DNA of 15,261 nt from assembly GCA_947458985.1 (NCBI GenBank), contig CANHBA010000038.1, positions 1 through 15,261 of the forward strand. Direction: 5' to 3'. The notes below the pieces were generated by a model. The model worked only from the letters and a program-made list of their open reading frames with translations, was not told where the DNA came from and did not search any database. The first letter of the stretch is position 1; every line of letters begins with the position of its first letter. Positions 14,766-15,261 of this stretch are shown piece by piece. Position numbers and translations under genes: made by a program. This DNA comes from Flavobacteriales bacterium. Lineage in GTDB: Bacteria > Bacteroidota > Bacteroidia > Flavobacteriales_D > Crocinitomicaceae.

Positions 14766-15261
14766 TTAAGATAAGAAGTACGTCAGTACAAATATCAACA
14801 TACAAGTGGAAATATTGAGGTATTGAGTCCAGCGTTTTGCAGTAGGGTCTTGTTTGACTTTAAAAAGCAACAGCGATTTATAACCAATGACAAGCAAAGC
14901 AACTGCGTAAATCCATAGAAGCTTGGTTTGATTTGCAAAATAGCAAGCGAGTAAAAACGAACTCCAATTGACAAGATGCAGCAACCAAATGGTTTTGGAT
15001 ACACCAAAAATAATGGGCAAAGTTTGAAAATGGTGTTTTTGATCGTGGGCGATGTCTGTGATGTCGCGGATGACACTCCCATAGCCCACCTGAATGGCCA
15101 TAAACCAAAATAGAAACTGAATTTCGGTCGTCGAAAAATGACCTGCGCCCAACGGTATGAGCGCAGCCCAAGATAGCCCAATGAGGATATTCTTGACCAG
15201 TAAGCGTTTCTTGAGCTGAAATTGAAGCTTCACAAAAGGGATTTGCACTTGGTAAAGGGCA
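14766..15261 (-). CDS. UbiA-family prenyltransferase, N-terminal part beyond window edge
   Basis: UbiA-family enzymes are integral membrane proteins that attach polyprenyl chains to aromatic or other acceptors, as in quinone, heme O or ether lipid synthesis. About 165 residues are visible. The second Asp-rich motif is intact: VIRDITDIAHDQKHHFQTLP contains DxxDxxxD (Asp62, 65 and 69 counted from a GTG at 15248), followed by the family's TLPIIFG. Around it are at least four or five hydrophobic helices. The frame stays open from that GTG to the window edge (ALYQ precedes it), and the usual first Asp motif and TM1-2 are missing. The real start is therefore outside, and the GTG is not the start. 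Family enzymes are about 280-300 residues. The acceptor cannot be told from this half. The unrecognised membrane protein at 14267-14761 follows after four bases. Confidence 0.85.
   Translation of the reverse strand, partial: ALYQVQIPFVKLQFQLKKRLLVKNILIGLSWAALIPLGAGHFSTTEIQFLFWFMAIQVGYGSVIRDITDIAHDQKHHFQTLPIIFGVSKTIWLLHLVNWSSFLLACYFANQTKLLWIYAVALLVIGYKSLLLFKVKQDPTAKRWTQYLNISTCMLIFVLTYFLS

Noticed and set aside
15249..15261. GTG at 15248 as true start of the UbiA-family gene
   Set aside because: The frame stays open upstream to the edge, and a start here would lack the first Asp-rich motif and first helices required in the family.

Overview
The window looks like chromosomal core DNA of a Bacteroidota bacterium, most likely from the Flavobacteriales or a close relative. 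The evidence is a run of genes typical of that phylum: a DUF4835/PorD-type protein, a GldI-like FKBP lipoprotein, an omega/Rpb6-like subunit next to bamD and coaBC, and a DUF4369/DUF5106-type thioredoxin protein. Upstream of a tRNA there is also a clean Bacteroidota promoter (TTG, 17 bases, TATCTTTG). I see no insertion sequence, phage gene, integrase, CRISPR array or other sign of an acquired island.

Bases 1-11700 are a single run of twelve genes, all on the minus strand. In transcription order they are mltF-like, miaA, a thioredoxin-fold protein, an nrnA-like DHH phosphoesterase, gldI-like, a tandem-FKBP lipoprotein, an M23/LysM peptidase, bamD, rpoZ-like, coaBC, porD-like and recN (cut by the left edge). 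Spacing is from a 4-base overlap to 26 bases, except for a 64-base gap after miaA, so much of the run is probably co-transcribed. The theme is envelope building and upkeep: two peptidoglycan enzymes, two periplasmic prolyl-isomerase-type lipoproteins, the outer-membrane assembly lipoprotein BamD, a probable type IX secretion accessory protein and an exported thiol-disulfide protein. Housekeeping genes are mixed in for tRNA modification, nucleotide recycling, RNA polymerase, coenzyme A synthesis and DNA repair.

Bases 11701-11864 are a divergent control region with a probable promoter on each strand. The plus strand then carries a single tRNA-Val(UAC) with its own promoter and a strong palindromic terminator, followed by an RND/MMPL-type exporter of about 777 residues.

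The right end (14267-15261) has two minus-strand membrane-protein genes four bases apart: an unrecognised protein of 164 residues and a UbiA-family prenyltransferase whose start lies beyond the window. The exporter and the 164-residue gene overlap tail to tail by 69 bases in exactly paired codons.

I do not see a new defence system or mobile system here. The points most worth a second look are the non-canonical catalytic motifs in the decarboxylase half of CoaBC, the codon-aligned antisense overlap at 14267-14335, the unrecognised membrane protein beside the prenyltransferase, and the doubtful start (TTG or a frameshift) of the M23/LysM gene.
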